From NCBI GenBank assembly GCA_913061235.1, contig CAJXTB010000004.1, forward strand, positions 186,001 through 250,000: DNA of 64,000 bases, given 5' to 3'. The notes under the pieces were generated by a model that was given only the letters and a program-made list of their open reading frames with translations, was not told the origin of the DNA and made no database searches. A program made the translations under genes and the position numbers. Below, piece after piece: positions 9,222-18,331 of the stretch. Source of the stretch: an uncultured Pseudomonadota bacterium. GTDB taxonomy: Bacteria > Myxococcota_A > UBA796 > GCA-2862545. Position 1 is the stretch's first letter, and each line of letters opens with the position of its first letter.

Positions 9222-11111
9222 CTAGTCAGCGCGTTCAATGATGGAGACTTCAACGCGTCGGTTGGTCTCCCAAGCGGCGTCGTTGCTAGCAGGGTCCAAT
9301 GGACGCGCTTCACCAACACCGGCACTCTCCATACGGCTGGATGCGACGCCACGGTCGGTCAGGTAACGAAGCACTGCTGCTGCGCGACGCTCGGACAAGT
9401 CCAAGTTGTATGAGGCGCTGCCGCGCTCATCCGTGTGCCCTTCGATGCGAATCTTCAGAAGCTCCGGATGGTCGTTCATGGTCGTTGCGACTTCATCCAA
9501 CAGCGGGAAGCTGCCGGGCTTGATGGTCGCGCGGTTCGTGGCGAACTGGACCTTCTCACGCAGGTTGATGCGCTCGCCAACCATCTCGATACGCGATGGC
9601 TGGAGCATGACCAAGATGCGGGACAGGTCACCGTCGACAATCGCAGCCTCGGCCGTGCTTGGAGCGAACCCTTCGGCACGGATTTGGATGGGGTAATCGC
9701 CGGGAGTCATGCTGATCTCTGCGTCCGTTACCGGTGTGGGCGTCTGGCCTTCCTTGAACCAGAAGGCGTTCTCTATGGGCTCACCGTCAGCGCTGATGAC
9801 GCGGATACGCAGGCGACCCATGGGTACGTCTGGTTGAAGCACTTGGGTGTAGCTGAAGGGCTCGAACTCCGGAACGTTGATGCGTGCATCAGCCGGCGTG
9901 AAGCCTTCCGCCATGGTGTCGACGCTGTAGAGGCCGGGCTCCAAGACGAGCTGGAATTCGCTGTCGTCCGTGTGGTCAATGCCGGTTCCGGTGAGCTGTG
10001 TCGATGCCACCGGGATGAGGCCACCGTTCGGGTCTTCTACGCGGAAGGTGACCTGGGTAGCGGTGTCTGGACAGCCATCTTCGTCTTCCCAGCCGTCGTA
10101 GTCTTCCGGTTCGTTCATGCACGAGTCGTTGATGTCCAGGATGCTGTCGACGTCGTTGTCGGGGTCTGGACAGCCATCGTTGTCCTCCCAAGTGTCGATG
10201 TCTTCAGGCTCGGTGGGACAGCTGTCGTTCTTGTCCGAGATGCCGTCGCCGTCTGTGTCCAGGGGCTTGCCGCTGGGCTCGTATCCAAGGCTAAGCACGC
10301 CGCGGAAGACAGGGGAGCCGACACCACGGGTAAAGCCAGTGCCTGCACCCGCGCGAAGCACGAACGGATCTGCGACGCGGTACCAGCCGCCCAGCATGCC
10401 TTCGATTGGTGACGAGGCTGGGTTGCTGATTTTGGCGGACAGGTTGGTATGACCGACGATGTCGACAGAGATTCCGGCGTCTTCCACGACTTGATAGCCG
10501 GCACCAATCCGAGCGAACAACTGGTCACCCAGGTCCACGTTGGTCAGCTCCACGGTCGGTAGGAACCTAGCGCCGAGGTTGGCGGTGAACAGCCAGTTGT
10601 TGACTTCGGTGTCCGCGATAGCGAAGATTTCACCGCTTGTACCGCTCTCTCCGAGAGCCAGGTCCACGCTTGCGGTGTCTAGCTTTACGCGTCCACCGAG
10701 TGCGAGGCCAAGGCCGCCTGCACGGTCCAGTAGCGAGACCTTTCCGTCAATGGACAGGTCGCCAATGCCAGCGCCGCCGTCTTCTTGCTGGCCTGCAGTG
10801 AACAGGTAGACTGGTAGGTCGACGCCCAATCGGACGGGGCCTAGCGTGTAGCCAACCAGCGCATTTGCCTGAAGCGCATCCGACACCAAAGCGATGGGCT
10901 CGGCACCTGGCGACGGCTCGTAGATGAAGGGGCGGTTGGTGTAGCTGAACACCAGACGTGCGATAGCAGTGCCGCTCTCCGCTTTGGCGCTGTCATCGGT
11001 CCAGATGGTTCGTGAACCATCAATGGTGGGGTGAAAGAGCTGACTGTTCAGCTCGATGTCCGCGTCCTGTGCTTGAGCGATGCTCAGTGCCAAGGTCAAC
11101 AGCAACATCAT
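9222..11111 (-). CDS. OmpA-family outer-membrane protein with thrombospondin type 3 repeats
   Basis: The 629-residue envelope protein contains, in order, a signal peptide (residues 1-15), a beta-barrel-like region (about 20-280), Ca-binding thrombospondin type 3 repeats (285-349: DTDGDGISDKNDSCP, DNDVDSILDINDSC, each with paired Cys), a PEGA/carboxypeptidase-regulatory-like beta region (350-510) and a C-terminal OmpA domain (about 514-629). The OmpA domain has the peptidoglycan-binding pattern GHTDERGSASYNLDLSERRA. The start at 11111 is chosen because GGAGG lies just upstream and the signal peptide begins MMLLLTLALS. It probably links the outer membrane to the cell wall. Confidence 0.9.
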   Translation of the reverse strand: MMLLLTLALSIAQAQDADIELNSQLFHPTIDGSRTIWTDDSAKAESGTAIARLVFSYTNRPFIYEPSPGAEPIALVSDALQANALVGYTLGPVRLGVDLPVYLFTAGQQEDGGAGIGDLSIDGKVSLLDRAGGLGLALGGRVKLDTASVDLALGESGTSGEIFAIADTEVNNWLFTANLGARFLPTVELTNVDLGDQLFARIGAGYQVVEDAGISVDIVGHTNLSAKISNPASSPIEGMLGGWYRVADPFVLRAGAGTGFTRGVGSPVFRGVLSLGYEPSGKPLDTDGDGISDKNDSCPTEPEDIDTWEDNDGCPDPDNDVDSILDINDSCMNEPEDYDGWEDEDGCPDTATQVTFRVEDPNGGLIPVASTQLTGTGIDHTDDSEFQLVLEPGLYSVDTMAEGFTPADARINVPEFEPFSYTQVLQPDVPMGRLRIRVISADGEPIENAFWFKEGQTPTPVTDAEISMTPGDYPIQIRAEGFAPSTAEAAIVDGDLSRILVMLQPSRIEMVGERINLREKVQFATNRATIKPGSFPLLDEVATTMNDHPELLKIRIEGHTDERGSASYNLDLSERRAAAVLRYLTDRGVASSRMESAGVGEARPLDPASNDAAWETNRRVEVSIIERAD

Positions 11112-11296
11112 TTGCCTCCAAAGATTGCATAGCAGCCCCTTCAAGAGGCATCGGACGCGCAGGCTATCCCAGCCAGACCGGTCCGGGCTAGTAGGTTGGG
11201 GAGGAACGGCCGTCGGCAATCGCTGGCGTCCGTTTCTGCTAGAAGTACACAATTCCCTGTGTGGCGGCGTTGACGCTGCCTATCGGATGAAATTTT

Positions 11297-12406
11297 TTGC
11301 GCGTATGTCATGTCGCCCCAATGCCCTTTCCTGCCACTTTCGGCTCCCAAGTGTACGTTGGCCATTTGTGCGCGGCGTTGGTTCGGTCCGGTGTGCGCGT
11401 TCATCTGGCTTGCTATTCGGGCAGTGGAGAGGGGCCTGAAGGGGTAACGCTCGTTCGCGCCCGAAAGGTCCCCGGGGGTGGGTTTACGCGCAGTGGTCCC
11501 CACTGGTCGCGCTTGGCTCAGGACGCCTTACTGGCGCGTGCGGTGTCCAAAGTCCCAGGACTGGACATCGTTCATGGGCACAATGTGGAGGGCCCTCTGG
11601 TCGCGCGCTTGGCACGTGTGTCGTGCCCGGTTGTGTATGGCCAGCACACGGCAATGGCGGAGGAACTGCAGCAGTGGTTTCCGTTCCGGGGGGTGCGTCA
11701 CGTCGGACGGCTTGTGGATGCTGTCGTTCCGGCTGTGTCCGATGCGTCGATTGCCCTGTCGCACGGTGGAGTGGAGACATTGTCGGGAATGACAGCGGTC
11801 AGTCCTCCTGGCGTGCGTCTGGCGGATTTAGAGGGAGCGGAGCCACAGCGCGCGCGACTACGGTACGGCCTCGATTCCCGACCGTGGGTTGTCTACGCCG
11901 GAAACACGGACCCGTATCAAGACCTCGACAGGCTCTTTGAGGCCATGACCCTCGTCCCTTTGGCCGGATTGTTGGTGGTTACCGGTAACGACCCAGAGCC
12001 GTGGTCGGCCCTCGGCCGCCGCCTCGGACTCGGAGCCGAGCGGCTGCGGGTTGTCGGAGGAGCCGGGTTTTCCGATATGAAAGACGCCCTAGCCGCTTCA
12101 ACAGTCGCGGTGTGTCCACGCCGATTGTGTAGAGGATTCCCGATCAAGCTGTTGAATCAGCTTGGGCTTGGGGTGCCCACTGTGTGCGCGCCGGGGTCGG
12201 CTCGGCCGATCGACGGTGTAGTTGTGGCAGCGGATGACACCGTCGAGGGGCTTGCCGCTGCGATTCAGGACCTGGTTCATGACCCGGCCCGTCGAGAGCG
12301 ATTGTCTACGTTGGCCAGGGCAGATATCGTAAATCGCTGGAGCTGGGATTCGAGAGCGCTCGATGTCATTCGGGTCTATGAGCGCGTACTTCGTCGCGGA
12401 CGTTAA
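11297..12406 (+). CDS. Glycosyltransferase family 4 (GT-B fold)
   Basis: This is a predicted GT-B glycosyltransferase of 369 residues. The N-terminal domain has VAPMPFPATFGSQVYVGHL and HGHNVEGPLVARL, typical of the acceptor-side Rossmann domain of GT4 enzymes; the C-terminal domain has YAGNTDPYQDLDRLFEAM and SDMKDALAASTVAVCP, typical of the nucleotide-sugar side. The usual E-x7-E motif is altered: the segment GFPIKLLNQLGLGVPTV has Lys and Gln where Glu residues are expected, so donor binding may differ. The start is a TTG; no nearer start fits the conserved N-terminus. Product and acceptor are unknown. It is transcribed away from the OmpA gene. Confidence 0.85.
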   Translation: MRVCHVAPMPFPATFGSQVYVGHLCAALVRSGVRVHLACYSGSGEGPEGVTLVRARKVPGGGFTRSGPHWSRLAQDALLARAVSKVPGLDIVHGHNVEGPLVARLARVSCPVVYGQHTAMAEELQQWFPFRGVRHVGRLVDAVVPAVSDASIALSHGGVETLSGMTAVSPPGVRLADLEGAEPQRARLRYGLDSRPWVVYAGNTDPYQDLDRLFEAMTLVPLAGLLVVTGNDPEPWSALGRRLGLGAERLRVVGGAGFSDMKDALAASTVAVCPRRLCRGFPIKLLNQLGLGVPTVCAPGSARPIDGVVVAADDTVEGLAAAIQDLVHDPARRERLSTLARADIVNRWSWDSRALDVIRVYERVLRRGR

Positions 12407-12429
12407 AGCGCCCCGAACTCGGAGGACGC

Positions 12430-13968
12430 ATGCACACCCCATCCAGCTTCTTGAACGGCCAGTGGGTCACCGGAACCGGTACGCCACTCACTTTGCTCGA
12501 CCCGACCACCGGCGACAGCATCGGTCAGGTTCACGACGAAGGACTAGACCTTGCTGGGGCGTTGTCCTACGGCCGAACCGTTGGCGGCCCGACCCTGCGC
12601 TCCATGACATTCGCCGAGCGCGGCCTGATTCTAAAGGGGTGGGGGCGTGCCATTCATACAGCCCGCGATGAGCTGCTGGACCTCGCGCGCATTGACAGCG
12701 GAAACACCCGTTCAGACGGCAAGTTCGACATTGATGGCGCTGCTGGAACACTGTCGTACTACGCGTATGTGGGCAAGACGCTCGGTGATGTTCGCGTTCT
12801 CGCAGAAGGGGAGCCCGAGCCACTGACGCGCTCATCGGCTCGCATGGTTGGACACCACTACAACGTGCCGCGTCACGGCATCGCGGTGCATCTCAATGCG
12901 TTCAATTTCCCCGCATGGGGTCTGTGCGAGAAGGCGGCCTGTGCCATCTTGGCGGGCGTTCCTGTTCTGGCCAAACCGGCAGTGGAGACCAGCTTGGTCG
13001 CCGCACGCATTGTTGAACTGTGGCATGAACAAGGACTTATCCCTGACGGTGTCCTTCAGTTGTTGGTGGGCGAACCACGCGACTTGCTTGACCATCTGGA
13101 AGGTCAGGACTGCGTGGCCTTCACGGGTAGTGGCAACACAGGCCGAGTCATTCGGACCCATCCCCGTGTTCTGGCGCTCGGCATTCCGGTGAATGTTGAA
13201 GCTGACAGTCTAAACGCAGCGGTGCTGGGTCCAGATGTCGAACCTGGGTCAGACACCTTCATCATGGCTGTAGCGGACATCTCGCGCGATATGACCCAGA
13301 AGGCTGGGCAGAAATGCACAGCTGTCCGTCGTATTGTGGTTCCCGAAGCTCATGCGGAGGCCATGGTCGAAGCGCTAGGCGAGCGATTGGCTGACCTTAA
13401 GGCTGGAGACCCCGCCGACAGGGCGTTCCGCGTTGGGCCACTCGCTACGGCAAAGCAGCACCAGGACATTCTGGCCGGAATTGCGGCTCTCGAGGACGCC
13501 CACGAGCGTGTCTGGGGAGACCCCAGTGCGCGGCCTGACACTGGCTACTTCGTGGCTCCTCAGCTGTTTTTGGCCAAGGGTGGTGAAAATGCTGCCCTGG
13601 TTCACAAATCCGAGGTCTTTGGCCCTGTTGCCACGGTCATTCCGTATGATGGGACGTCGGAATCAGCCCAGCGCATTGTCGCCGCTGGCGGTGGTGGGCT
13701 TGTGTGCAGCATCTACAGCAACGACCTGAAGTGGGCACGTCCGACCATCACAGGGCTGATGCCGTGGCACGGGCGCATTGTGTGGGGTTCGAAGAAGGTG
13801 CACGACCAGAGCATTGGACCCGGAACCGTTTTGCCCAACTTCGTGCATGGTGGACCGGGAGCTGCCGGCGGCGGAGAGGAGCTTGGAGGGGAGCGGGGTC
13901 TTTCTTTCTACTGGCAACGGGTCGCTCTGCAAGGGGACCGGGGCCTGATTGAACGGCTCATGCGGTAG
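12430..13968 (+). CDS. Aldehyde dehydrogenase of the PaaZ/BoxD type
   Basis: The NAD(P)-dependent aldehyde dehydrogenase has 512 residues. The catalytic Cys is C296 in [10 protein letters not shown], the general-base Glu is probably E257 (NVEADS), and the cofactor-site phrases AKPAVET (181-187) and FTGSGNTG (231-238) are present. The wording [19 protein letters not shown] is characteristic of the branch containing the PaaZ aldehyde dehydrogenase domain and BoxD (3,4-dehydroadipyl-CoA semialdehyde dehydrogenase) of aerobic aromatic-CoA degradation. No hydratase domain is fused and no paa or box genes are nearby, so the substrate is inferred only at family level. GGAGG precedes the ATG by four bases. 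Confidence 0.87.
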   Translation: MHTPSSFLNGQWVTGTGTPLTLLDPTTGDSIGQVHDEGLDLAGALSYGRTVGGPTLRSMTFAERGLILKGWGRAIHTARDELLDLARIDSGNTRSDGKFDIDGAAGTLSYYAYVGKTLGDVRVLAEGEPEPLTRSSARMVGHHYNVPRHGIAVHLNAFNFPAWGLCEKAACAILAGVPVLAKPAVETSLVAARIVELWHEQGLIPDGVLQLLVGEPRDLLDHLEGQDCVAFTGSGNTGRVIRTHPRVLALGIPVNVEADSLNAAVLGPDVEPGSDTFIMAVADISRDMTQKAGQKCTAVRRIVVPEAHAEAMVEALGERLADLKAGDPADRAFRVGPLATAKQHQDILAGIAALEDAHERVWGDPSARPDTGYFVAPQLFLAKGGENAALVHKSEVFGPVATVIPYDGTSESAQRIVAAGGGGLVCSIYSNDLKWARPTITGLMPWHGRIVWGSKKVHDQSIGPGTVLPNFVHGGPGAAGGGEELGGERGLSFYWQRVALQGDRGLIERLMR

Positions 13969-14042
13969 AGTGGCGTGATGCCACAGGCCAACATTCACCC
14001 ATCGGGTGCGTCATCTCGTGTCCCTAGAGACAGGGTTGCCGC

Positions 14043-15740
14043 TTGACCGACTCTCCCCGAGGCGGAGCGCCAAAGAACTTCGCTGGCGACCGCTATGAGG
14101 TGATTCGGGTCCTGGGTACCGGTGGCACTGCCACGGTGTACCTGGTGCGGGACACGTTGTTGGATGTCCTGCGTGCGTTGAAGGTGCTCCGGGTTGGCAA
14201 TGCTGACCTGGGTCGCCGGCTAGCCGCCGAAGCCCGGATGATGGCCAATCTGGACAATCCGCACATTCTGCGCGTGGTGGATGTTGGGGAGGACGAAGGT
14301 CGTCCGTACATTGTCATGGAGTACCTGTCTGGCGGGACTCTCGCAGACATAGGCGAACACGGACCGCTGGCGGTCAGCGCTGCGCTAGGCTGGATGCTGC
14401 AAGTTCTCGCTGCGCTGTCCGCCTCGCATGCGGTCGGCATTGTTCACCGCGACGTTAAGCCGTCCAATGTCTTGTTGGATGCCAAGGGTGTGGCCAGTCT
14501 GGCTGACTTTGGCATTGCCATGCGCGACGGCACGGACGAAGAGCGAAGTACCCGCACCGGCGTGGCCATGGGAACGCTGGCCTTTATGGCCCCTGAGCAG
14601 CGCTTGGATGCGCGGTCGGTCAGCCGAGCTGCGGATTTGTACGCCGTGGGCAGCAGCCTGTACTCCCTGCTGACCTATCGCAGCGCTATGGACCTCTTCG
14701 TTGTTCAAGCGGGCGACAAGCGCCTGCGAGGCTTGCCTGCGGACCTAGAGGCGATTCTTCTCAAGGCGACTCGCTACCGGGCGGAAGAGCGCTACGACAC
14801 GGCTGCCGAGATGGCCGATGAGCTGTGGGCCGTGCTGCCGAACGCCTCGAAAGTACCGCTGTTTACCGTGCAGGATGACGCTGTCCCTCCGGTCAGCGTT
14901 CGAACAGCGACACCGGGCCCGCTCGCGTCCCGTATCTGGCCTCCGGCGGATGTAACGGCAAGAGCTATGCGGACAATGACGCCGCTAGTACGCCTGCCGA
15001 ACTCAACAACGCTGTCTGCCCAGCCCACGCTGATTCCGCCGGCTGCTGGGACTACGCCGCTACCGGCGCCGCCAATTGTCCAGACAACTCGTCGCTCCGC
15101 TTGGGTGTATTGGGGCGTTGGACTTGGCGTTCTAGCCTTCATCATTGCGGTTGTGGTGTGTGTCAGCGGACAGGGTGTGGTCAACATGGGTGAGCCATCC
15201 GACGCGAGCCTAGCGGACATGGTGGGAACCGATGGGATGGACGCCATCGCAGATGTTGACTTGGGGACCGAGCCAGACTCGGACGTCGACTCAGACATCG
15301 ACACAGCACCGCCCGTGGTGGTGCAACCGGAACCCGTAGCTCAGCCTGCTCCCATTGTGGCGCCGCGGCCGGCTCCAGTGCCCATCCGGACTGAGCCAGC
15401 CCCATCTCCTGCGACAGGACCGTTTCCGATCGGTCGGTATGCGGGCTACCTGGACACCCGTCCGGTAGAGCTGCGTTTGACGGGGACTTCTGAGGCGTTG
15501 AACGCTACGATTAAGACGTGGTTCTCTGAAGCGGATCGGTCGAACGATACGGACAACCATCAATCTCGCACCATGACTGGAACATGGGACGACGCCACGT
15601 CTACCCTCAAGCTCTCTGACCCAACGGAGTTCAATGGGGCGGGCACGATTGAGGCGCAGTGGACTGGACGGTCCTTCTCGGGACGGTTCCGTGACCGTCG
15701 TGGTACCCACATCACGTCGTTTGATGCACGGCCTCGTTAG
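14043..15740 (+). CDS. Transmembrane Ser/Thr protein kinase
   Basis: The 565-residue eukaryote-like kinase has a complete active site: Gly loop GTGGTATV (25-32), Lys47, Glu63, HRD 135-137, DFG 155-157 and APE 183-185. A Pro/Thr-rich linker leads to one membrane helix (about 353-374), then an acidic and Pro-rich stretch and a C-terminal beta-rich domain of about 115 residues (ATGPFPIGRYAGYL onward) outside the cytoplasmic membrane. The start is a TTG with no strong ribosome-binding site. The gene leads a forward cluster with OmpA-like and LysM/FecR genes, so envelope sensing is a reasonable inference. It has no PASTA repeats, and its substrate is unknown. Confidence 0.9.
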   Translation: MTDSPRGGAPKNFAGDRYEVIRVLGTGGTATVYLVRDTLLDVLRALKVLRVGNADLGRRLAAEARMMANLDNPHILRVVDVGEDEGRPYIVMEYLSGGTLADIGEHGPLAVSAALGWMLQVLAALSASHAVGIVHRDVKPSNVLLDAKGVASLADFGIAMRDGTDEERSTRTGVAMGTLAFMAPEQRLDARSVSRAADLYAVGSSLYSLLTYRSAMDLFVVQAGDKRLRGLPADLEAILLKATRYRAEERYDTAAEMADELWAVLPNASKVPLFTVQDDAVPPVSVRTATPGPLASRIWPPADVTARAMRTMTPLVRLPNSTTLSAQPTLIPPAAGTTPLPAPPIVQTTRRSAWVYWGVGLGVLAFIIAVVVCVSGQGVVNMGEPSDASLADMVGTDGMDAIADVDLGTEPDSDVDSDIDTAPPVVVQPEPVAQPAPIVAPRPAPVPIRTEPAPSPATGPFPIGRYAGYLDTRPVELRLTGTSEALNATIKTWFSEADRSNDTDNHQSRTMTGTWDDATSTLKLSDPTEFNGAGTIEAQWTGRSFSGRFRDRRGTHITSFDARPR

Positions 15741-15770
15741 AGGGGCGCACTTGCGAAGGATGCTGCTACT

Positions 15771-17102
15771 GTGATGCTTTGGCTTGCCCTATTCATGACT
15801 GCGCACGCGTCTCCGGAGCTTGGAGCGTCTCCGGAGCTTGGAGCGTCTCCGGAGCTTGGAGCGTCTCCGGAGCTTGGAACGTCTCCGGAGCTTGGAGTGT
15901 CTCCGGAGCTTGGAGCGTCTGCGATTGGTTTGGTGCGCTCAGACGGTCCCGCAGGCGCAGGTGCACGGGTCACCGTCGGCTTTCCGGCGCGTGCTGCTTG
16001 GGCGGTGGAAGGTCAGCTTGAAGGTGGCGCTACGTCGGCCGGTGGTTTCGCTGCTGCCCGAGTTGCCGGTCGTATCTTCGCGAACCGTACTGAGGATGGC
16101 GGCCTAGGTGTTTTGCTCGGCGCCGGCGCCATGCTGGATGAACGCGGTCTCGACCCCCGATTGACGCTTGGCATTGCGGGCGTTCCGGTTGGACGCGGAC
16201 GCGCTCGATTTCGGATCGAGGCGGGGGCTGAGATTGGGCTGGCAGGTCTCGATGCCCTACATTTTGGCGTTGGCGGTGTTCTGTGGAAGCGTGAGGGCGA
16301 GCGAATTCCACGTCCGGAGAAGGAGCCCGAACCGGTACCCATCGAAGAGCCTGAGGCGGAACCGGTCTTAGCCGAAGTGCCTGAGGACCTACCCGAGATC
16401 ACCGTGCAACCGGATGGCGCCATGGTGTGGATTCCACACCCGGTGTGTGCCTGGGCACCTGCGAGCGAGGCGGGGGCGTTGTTGGCTGAGTACGGCGGAG
16501 AGCAGCCCGTTCAGGTTCGTGCGCCTGGCTTTCTACCCGGTACCGTCGATGCCGCCGGTGGTGCTGTGAGTCTCGAGCGTGCCCCTGAACAGGGAGCCAT
16601 TGTGGTCGTGGGCTGGCCGGGTGATGTGGTGAGATTCGATGGTGATGAGGTCTCCACGGACCCAACGGGTGTCGTCGTCACCAACGCGCCGCCTGGACCG
16701 GTGCTTCTGGACGTGGTCGGGTACGGTCGAGTGGCCCAAGTAGATGCCTATGTAGGCGACGGCATGGCGCTGTGGGTGCGCGTGCCACCTCCAGAGCCGG
16801 TCCGCGTGTTGTTCGGTTCCGGCAGCGCCTCGGTTTCCGGCTCAGTACTAGGCCAAATACAAGCCATCGCGGAGGCCATGGGGGACGGCCACCTTCTGCT
16901 TCGTGGTGGGTCGTCTCCGGAGGGCAATGCCGACGCCAATGCAAGATTGGGACGCCGGCGGGCCGAGTCGGTGCGCGCTGCGCTCATCGCTGCCGGAGCC
17001 CCACCAGAACAAGTTCACCTTGGTGAATCGGAAATCGCAGACGGTCCACCGGGGCCACAGCAACGCAGGGTCACCCTGACACCGCTTCGGAGTGCTCCAT
17101 GA
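15771..17102 (+). CDS. OmpA-like envelope protein with N-terminal SPELGA repeats
   Basis: The protein has 443 residues. A short signal peptide (MMLWLALFMTAHA) is followed by six copies of the hexapeptide SPELG(A/T/V), encoded by near-identical 18-bp tandem repeats. A Gly-rich beta region (about 50-180) and an acidic Pro/Glu linker (PEKEPEPVPIEEPEAEPV broken by strands) follow, then PEGA-like repeats and a C-terminal OmpA-like domain with GGSSPEGNADANARLGRRRAE. Start is GTG at 15771 or ATG at 15774. Its stop overlaps the next start as ATGA (17099-17102). It probably binds peptidoglycan from the outer membrane side. The residues that bind diaminopimelate are only partly conserved. Confidence 0.8.
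   Translation: MMLWLALFMTAHASPELGASPELGASPELGASPELGTSPELGVSPELGASAIGLVRSDGPAGAGARVTVGFPARAAWAVEGQLEGGATSAGGFAAARVAGRIFANRTEDGGLGVLLGAGAMLDERGLDPRLTLGIAGVPVGRGRARFRIEAGAEIGLAGLDALHFGVGGVLWKREGERIPRPEKEPEPVPIEEPEAEPVLAEVPEDLPEITVQPDGAMVWIPHPVCAWAPASEAGALLAEYGGEQPVQVRAPGFLPGTVDAAGGAVSLERAPEQGAIVVVGWPGDVVRFDGDEVSTDPTGVVVTNAPPGPVLLDVVGYGRVAQVDAYVGDGMALWVRVPPPEPVRVLFGSGSASVSGSVLGQIQAIAEAMGDGHLLLRGGSSPEGNADANARLGRRRAESVRAALIAAGAPPEQVHLGESEIADGPPGPQQRRVTLTPLRSAP
15810..15917 (+). repeat. 18-bp coding tandem repeat, six copies
   Basis: Six consecutive 18-bp units based on TCTCCGGAGCTTGGAGCG encode SPELGA immediately after the signal peptide. The units are almost identical, differing at only a base or two (GGAACG and GGAGTG variants). 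Because the length is a multiple of three, copy-number change would keep the frame. Confidence 0.95.
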
Positions 17103-18100
17103 TTGCGTTGTTGATGGCGTTCGCTTTGTCTGCAGACGTACACGTGGTGCGCGATGGCGAGACCATCGAAACCATTGCCGCGCAGCTCGGGGATTCAGCG
17201 CTCGCGGCGGTCGTGCGTGGCGAGAATGGCCTTGCGGCAGGAGCCCAAGTACCTCCCGGGACAGTTCTGACGTTGCCGCCCATCGCTGGTCACGTCGACC
17301 AAGAGGCAATCGTGACGGCCGTCTCGGGTTCGGGTGAGGTGACGACTCCGTCGGGCACGTCCCCACTCTTTGTGCAGATGACGTTGCCGCCAGGAAGCCT
17401 CGCGTGCACCAACGCGGATGGGTTCGCCACCTTGCGGCTCGCAACAGATGGGGTCAACGGGCACGATGACCTGATCTTGTTGCCCTCCACCTGCATCCGA
17501 ATTGTGGCCGTCACGAATCGGCCGAGCGGGCGGTCCAGTGCCGTAGAAGTGACCCAGGGCAGCGTTGAAATCCGCGCCATCGACGGCGGGGGCGGAGATG
17601 TCACGGTGCTGTCCGAAGCAGGTGTGACCACCGGCGACAGCGGGGGCTTCCGTGTGGCCTTGGAGGATGCGGGTTCTGCACGCACAGAAGCGATCGGTGG
17701 AGATGTGGCGGTCATGGGCAGCGGTGCAGAGGTCGCAGTGGCGAACGGGCAGGGCAGCCGGACGATTCCTGGACAAGCGCCGTCGCCTCCGGTTGACCTG
17801 CTGCCACCGGGCAACCCAACACTTCCGACGGCCGGGGGCACGTTGCGCACGCCGGACTTTGAGTGGACAGGTGTGGACGGTGCGCTCGGGTACCGATTGC
17901 AGGTGTCTATTGCTCCAGACTTCTCCGACATTGTCTACGCGACAGAGAGCCCTCGCCCGGAGCTTCGACCCGATCGTTTGTTCCTCCCGTACCGCGTCTC
18001 GGGACTCTGGTGGCGGGTTACAAGCTTCGATCTCACTGGATTTGAGGGGCCTGCCTCCACGCCGCGACGGGTTGCGATGCCCGCAGGAATTGGTCAATAG
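17099..18100 (+). CDS. LysM plus FecR-domain exported protein
   Basis: The protein has 333 residues. A short signal peptide (MIALLMAFALSA) is followed by a LysM-like module (VHVVRDGETIETIAAQLGD ... PPGTVLTLPP, about residues 14-60), which binds peptidoglycan glycan strands, then a FecR-like beta domain (about 62-220: AIVTAVSGSGEV, LPPGSLACTNADGFATLRL, VTQGSVEIRA) and a C-terminal fibronectin-like segment (FEWTGVDGALGYRLQV). FecR domains without a FecA/FecI partner are common in large envelope proteins. The ATG overlaps the preceding stop, so it is translationally coupled to the OmpA-like gene and probably works with it at the cell wall. Confidence 0.83.
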   Translation: MIALLMAFALSADVHVVRDGETIETIAAQLGDSALAAVVRGENGLAAGAQVPPGTVLTLPPIAGHVDQEAIVTAVSGSGEVTTPSGTSPLFVQMTLPPGSLACTNADGFATLRLATDGVNGHDDLILLPSTCIRIVAVTNRPSGRSSAVEVTQGSVEIRAIDGGGGDVTVLSEAGVTTGDSGGFRVALEDAGSARTEAIGGDVAVMGSGAEVAVANGQGSRTIPGQAPSPPVDLLPPGNPTLPTAGGTLRTPDFEWTGVDGALGYRLQVSIAPDFSDIVYATESPRPELRPDRLFLPYRVSGLWWRVTSFDLTGFEGPASTPRRVAMPAGIGQ

Positions 18101-18184
18101 AATGCCGCATTTCGTCACCAAACCCCTTTAGGGTGTGGCCATTCGGACCGTCTGCGCGTACCGTAGTCTAGTACGAGGAGACGC

Positions 18185-18331
18185 ATGACTCAGTCGGACA
18201 AACGAAAGACGGTGTGGGACGCAATCGCTGACAAGCTGCGTGAATGGCGTGATGCCGTTGACGAGGCCTTTTCTCCCCAACCGGAACTCGTTCCGGTGCC
18301 CATTCCGAGCAAGGGTCGCCGCCGCCGGTGA
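18185..18331 (+). CDS. 48-residue basic small protein
   Basis: This short gene has a strong ribosome-binding site, GAGGAG, four bases before its ATG. The product is 48 residues: a helical N-terminal half (KTVWDAIADKLREWRDAVDEAF), a Pro-rich segment (PELVPVPIP) and an Arg-rich end (SKGRRRR). There is no signal peptide or membrane helix. Its stop overlaps the GTG start of the next gene as GTGA, so the two are likely cotranslated. I do not recognise a family. The helix-Pro-Arg layout would suit a small adaptor or nucleic-acid or membrane-surface binder, but that is speculation. Confidence 0.7.
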   Translation: MTQSDKRKTVWDAIADKLREWRDAVDEAFSPQPELVPVPIPSKGRRRR

